Source of the DNA: Wuchereria bancrofti
Taxonomy: Eukaryota > Nematoda > Chromadorea > Rhabditida > Onchocercidae
Assembly: GCA_005281725.1 (NCBI GenBank)
Contig: SSBO01000009.1
Span: forward strand, 7,068,303 to 7,132,302
Reading direction: 5' to 3'
DNA: 64,000 bases
Positions within the stretch are counted from its first letter, which is position 1; each line of letters opens with the position of its first letter. Positions 61,101-64,000 of the stretch are shown in pieces. A program made the translations under genes and the position numbers. The notes under the pieces are model-generated. The model had not been told where the DNA came from. It did no database searches and saw only the letters and a list, made by a program, of their open reading frames with translations.

Positions 61101-63390
61101 TTTTTTTTGCTTTTTCCGTTTCTTCAAGTGTTCTTGGCAGTTCACCCCATTTCCATACCACTACTTCATTTTCGTGCTGAAGTTTGTAATAAAGCTTAAG
61201 TTCAAGAAGTGAAGCAATGTTACAAGTTTCATAAAATTATGGGATTTTTTGGAACACAGCGTTTAAATAACAGAGATGTAGGAAGCAAAGTTAACTGGTT
61301 CGGTGTCGCGATGTCGTTCAAGTTCAGAATCCGAAAATGCACCATCAGCAATCATTCTCAAGCTAGGAACTTGCAAATGATCCGTCCCACTATCAATGGA
61401 AACTGTTGATGCTGCATCGTCTACATCACTTTCCTAAAACCTGTATCCTTGTTTAGTTGCTTATTATGTATATGAATATTCAAGCAACCAGGGGAAAATA
61501 TTAAATGTTACATGGCTGAGGTACTGAAATAAAGCACCTCATTTGTTGAGTTCGATAATTTACGCATTGGCTTAGTACAAGCATTTGTATGTTTCTTGCG
61601 AAAGTAACAAGCTGGAGTGTGTCCTGCAGCGAATGAGTGAGAGTACATCAACTGCCTACAAATCATAACTATCAAATCTAGTTTGCAAAATCTAAAAATA
61701 CAAAACAGATTATCCATTATTTGATTACTAGCCAGAAAAATCACTAGAGAGTTATCGATTTTTGTAAATCATTGTGAAAATGAATTTCAAATAATTTATA
61801 ATACTTAGCGCAGCAAGATTTTCCGCATTTAAAATAAGAGAAAGAGAACCAAAAAGCGTCCAAAAGTATAATCAATCGTTACTGTGCAAAGAAATTAAGC
61901 CAGAAAAACCAGTAAAATTGGTCTGACACAACTGTGATGACTTTTCTATCCTCAGCCCATTTCGTAAATACATCGCTACGATTGTAATGTGGAATTATTG
62001 TGTTCTCAAACAAAAATAACTTTTTTAAATGTTAATATCACCTCTTATTTCTCGTAATTCTGTTAGTCTGTTCTTGCTGTCGATCGTCACCAAATTCAGC
62101 AAGATTCGGTAAAGATCGATTCCTACGTTGATTGAACAGTGATGCATTGAATGGAAGTGTTTTTCTACGTTGAATGTCTAATTCACAGGAGTGTTCGCTA
62201 TAAATAAAAACGTCTGAAAAAGAACTATATGTCTACTTGCTTTAGCTTAAGGAGAGGTTCCTACTCGACATATGAATACATAGAAAATTTAAAAATAAAA
62301 CCGTGAATGCGAAGAATGTGAACGGGAACTGGAACATTCTGAAAGTGCTCTTTTATATCTTGAACGTGACAGCTCTCGTCGGATTTTTTCTATCCTATCA
62401 GCAAGATCCTTAAAATAAAATCTCAATCTCAAATAAATAAACTTATTTTAAAGATACAAAACCATTCGCAAAATTGATCAATTTTGCACAAATATAACAT
62501 ATCAGCGTTGTTGTGATACCTTCCCATCAACTGGAGCATAGCTACTTCCTGGGACTGGACTCGTCACCAGATATTCAGGAATATCAGCATCTGTAGTTAG
62601 TTCGGTAAAAAATGCGACACCATTTTCACCCAATTTCATTTTTAAATCTATTTCTTGGCCATTTATTGTTATATCCACATACTGAAATAAATTCTATTGA
62701 ACAAGTTACCAAACTTTTCCTATACTTCGGCTTCTCGAGAAACAACTGCAGCAGCATATAAAATGAAAAACGAAGATTGTGCTTAAATAAAGATTTAAAA
62801 TAGGAATATTAAAGATTCATAAAGATTAAAGAACGAACTAACTTTTTCGTCGCTGTTTAAAACGCCATATTTTCCGAACCTTACATGAAATGGTGTTGAT
62901 AAATATGATCCATCCGGCTGCTCCACAACAATCAAATCAATTGCCCCTTGAAATATTTAAAAAATTCAAAGTAAAAATTCAACCGAAGTTAAAATTACAA
63001 ATCCTCTTAAAAAACATAAAAGCTGACAAAAATTATTTTTTTTTTCTTTATAAAGACTGAGTAAACCCAACAAGCATGCATTTTTAAAGACAAATTCTTA
63101 AAGATAAGAACGATAAGTAAGTTTCTAGCTTCAAAGGTCAAACGCTTTAAAGTTTTAAGAGTTCCTTTCACAAAAAATAATAAACGTATAATTATTATAT
63201 TATAGAAGCGCTTATTTTGCCATCTGCTCGTACTTCTAAAGAAACTACTGAAGAACAGCTATCTTATTCTACATTTGGGTTATCTCCACAAAAATACAAA
63301 GACAAAGTGAAGCATACCAGAAAGTGAAGCTGGATTGAGTGTTTTATAAAAGTATTTAACATTGTCCAAAAGGCGATAAGCGTAATTCAT
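58165..63390 (-). CDS. lpin-1: lipin, Mg2+-dependent phosphatidate phosphatase
   Basis: Lipin converts phosphatidate to diacylglycerol at the ER and nuclear envelope for triacylglycerol and phospholipid synthesis. Predicted exons, in minus order: 63390-63318, 62946-62843, 62681-62520, 62408-62302, 62197-62042, 61655-61538, 61433-61296, 61176-60923, 60646-60511, 60374-60238, 60152-59978, 59854-59676, 59540-59394, 59172-59061, 58637-58393, 58279-58165. All phases agree, giving 785 residues. N-LIP is about residues 1-110: [44 protein letters not shown]. The middle is Ser/Arg-rich with a basic patch (RDFS-like [11 protein letters not shown]) and a lipin motif, [10 protein letters not shown]. The catalytic LNS2 domain starts near residue 465: [14 protein letters not shown], then the haloacid-dehalogenase motif [52 protein letters not shown] and [17 protein letters not shown]. 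The start matches the conserved MNY of the family, and an in-frame stop lies upstream of it. The tail ends [12 protein letters not shown]. The vertebrate coactivator motif LxxIL after the catalytic loop reads LGHVI here. Confidence 0.95.
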
Positions 63391-64000
63391 CGTTCCTTGC
63401 TCCCAAAATGTTTTATTCTTTCTCCGTCGCGCAATACCAGCGTCTCATTAATATCCACTGGTTTTGTTCCGTATAAACTATTATTTCCAACACTAAAAGT
63501 ACTGCAACTCTACTTTTCTGAATAGTATCAAACTGAACAAAGTTTTAGACATATGTTAGGTTCGTAATACAAGTTTCTAAAAAGAAATATCTAGTGTTAC
63601 AAATTTAATTCTAAAATTAAATAAAGAAAGAAGCGCATCCTGATGTAAATAAAGCATAAACACAACTTTCGCCCGAAAAAATGCGCAAATAACATGCAGT
63701 TATTAATAGATGTCACAGTGGTAAATATTATATCCTTTGAAATAAGTTTCTATATAAATTTTTTGCTTGTACAAGTGTCCAAATAATGAAATCAAAGTGA
63801 TAACTTTAAAGAAAAAAAAATTCAAATGAGACAGATTCAACAGTGGGATGGATTACGAATATTAAAACTTTCCTGAAGCTAATGATGGGAAATAAATTCA
63901 TTTTTTTTTTAAGTTTTTTTTTTTCTTAATTTCTAAGCTTTCATATGATCATCGATATAAAATGAAAGGGTTCGAGCTATTTATATTCTTCACATTCCTT
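63391..64000. other. upstream region of lipin
   Basis: About 600 bases upstream of the lipin start (minus strand). The first 100 bases (63391-63490) are GC-richer and open in a different frame, which would suit a 5' untranslated leader or another transcribed exon. The rest is AT-rich with T and A runs (63901-63925). No gene is supported. Confidence 0.4.

Noticed and set aside
1..64000. Mobile elements, CRISPR arrays, operon structure
   Set aside because: No transposase, integrase or reverse transcriptase frame was seen, no regularly spaced repeats, and same-strand genes are separated by kilobases rather than the short gaps of nematode operons.

Overview
This is an AT-rich, intron-rich nuclear window from a nematode. 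Every gene found is split by GT-AG introns. The gene set includes a ground-like (hedgehog-related) protein, a family known mainly from nematodes, beside conserved animal genes (aftiphilin, Son of sevenless, lipin). The AT-richness, large introns and long AT-rich spacers would suit a clade III (spirurid or filarial) worm, but that placement is inference. Most single open frames are fragments of spliced genes, so the gene models below were built by hand from splice sites, reading phase and remembered family motifs. Exon edges are predictions.

Layout, left to right: (1) 1477-5635 +, aftiphilin homologue, a clathrin-adaptor accessory protein. (2) 9536-13492 -, secreted gremlin/DAN-like cysteine-knot protein, candidate BMP antagonist. 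(3) 17141-18818 -, secreted Cys/Pro-rich protein ending in a ground-like domain. (4) 20907-28616 +, divergent protein resembling mitochondrial transcription factor B2 (TFB2M). (5) 30419-50052 +, sos-1, the Ras guanine-nucleotide exchange factor, with about 32 exons and an 8.4 kb intron. (6) 54698-56672 +, small multi-pass membrane protein with two PY (PPxY) motifs, family not recognised. (7) 58165-63390 -, lipin, phosphatidate phosphatase. The spacers hold microsatellites, isolated CRE-like and E-box palindromes, and a few exon-like islands of uncertain status.

The genes do not form an operon or pathway: spacers are long, strands are mixed and functions are unrelated (endocytic traffic, extracellular signalling, cuticle or epidermal secretion, mitochondrial transcription, Ras signalling, lipid synthesis). 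The ground-like gene and the TFB2M-like gene are divergent and share a 2.1 kb upstream region. No transposase, reverse transcriptase, CRISPR array, rRNA or convincing tRNA was seen. The observations most worth a second look are the TFB2M-like protein with its eroded methyltransferase motif, the nematode gremlin-like gene, the orphan PY-motif membrane protein, a possible nested secretory gene and a long perfect inverted repeat inside the giant sos-1 intron, and a GC-AG intron in sos-1.
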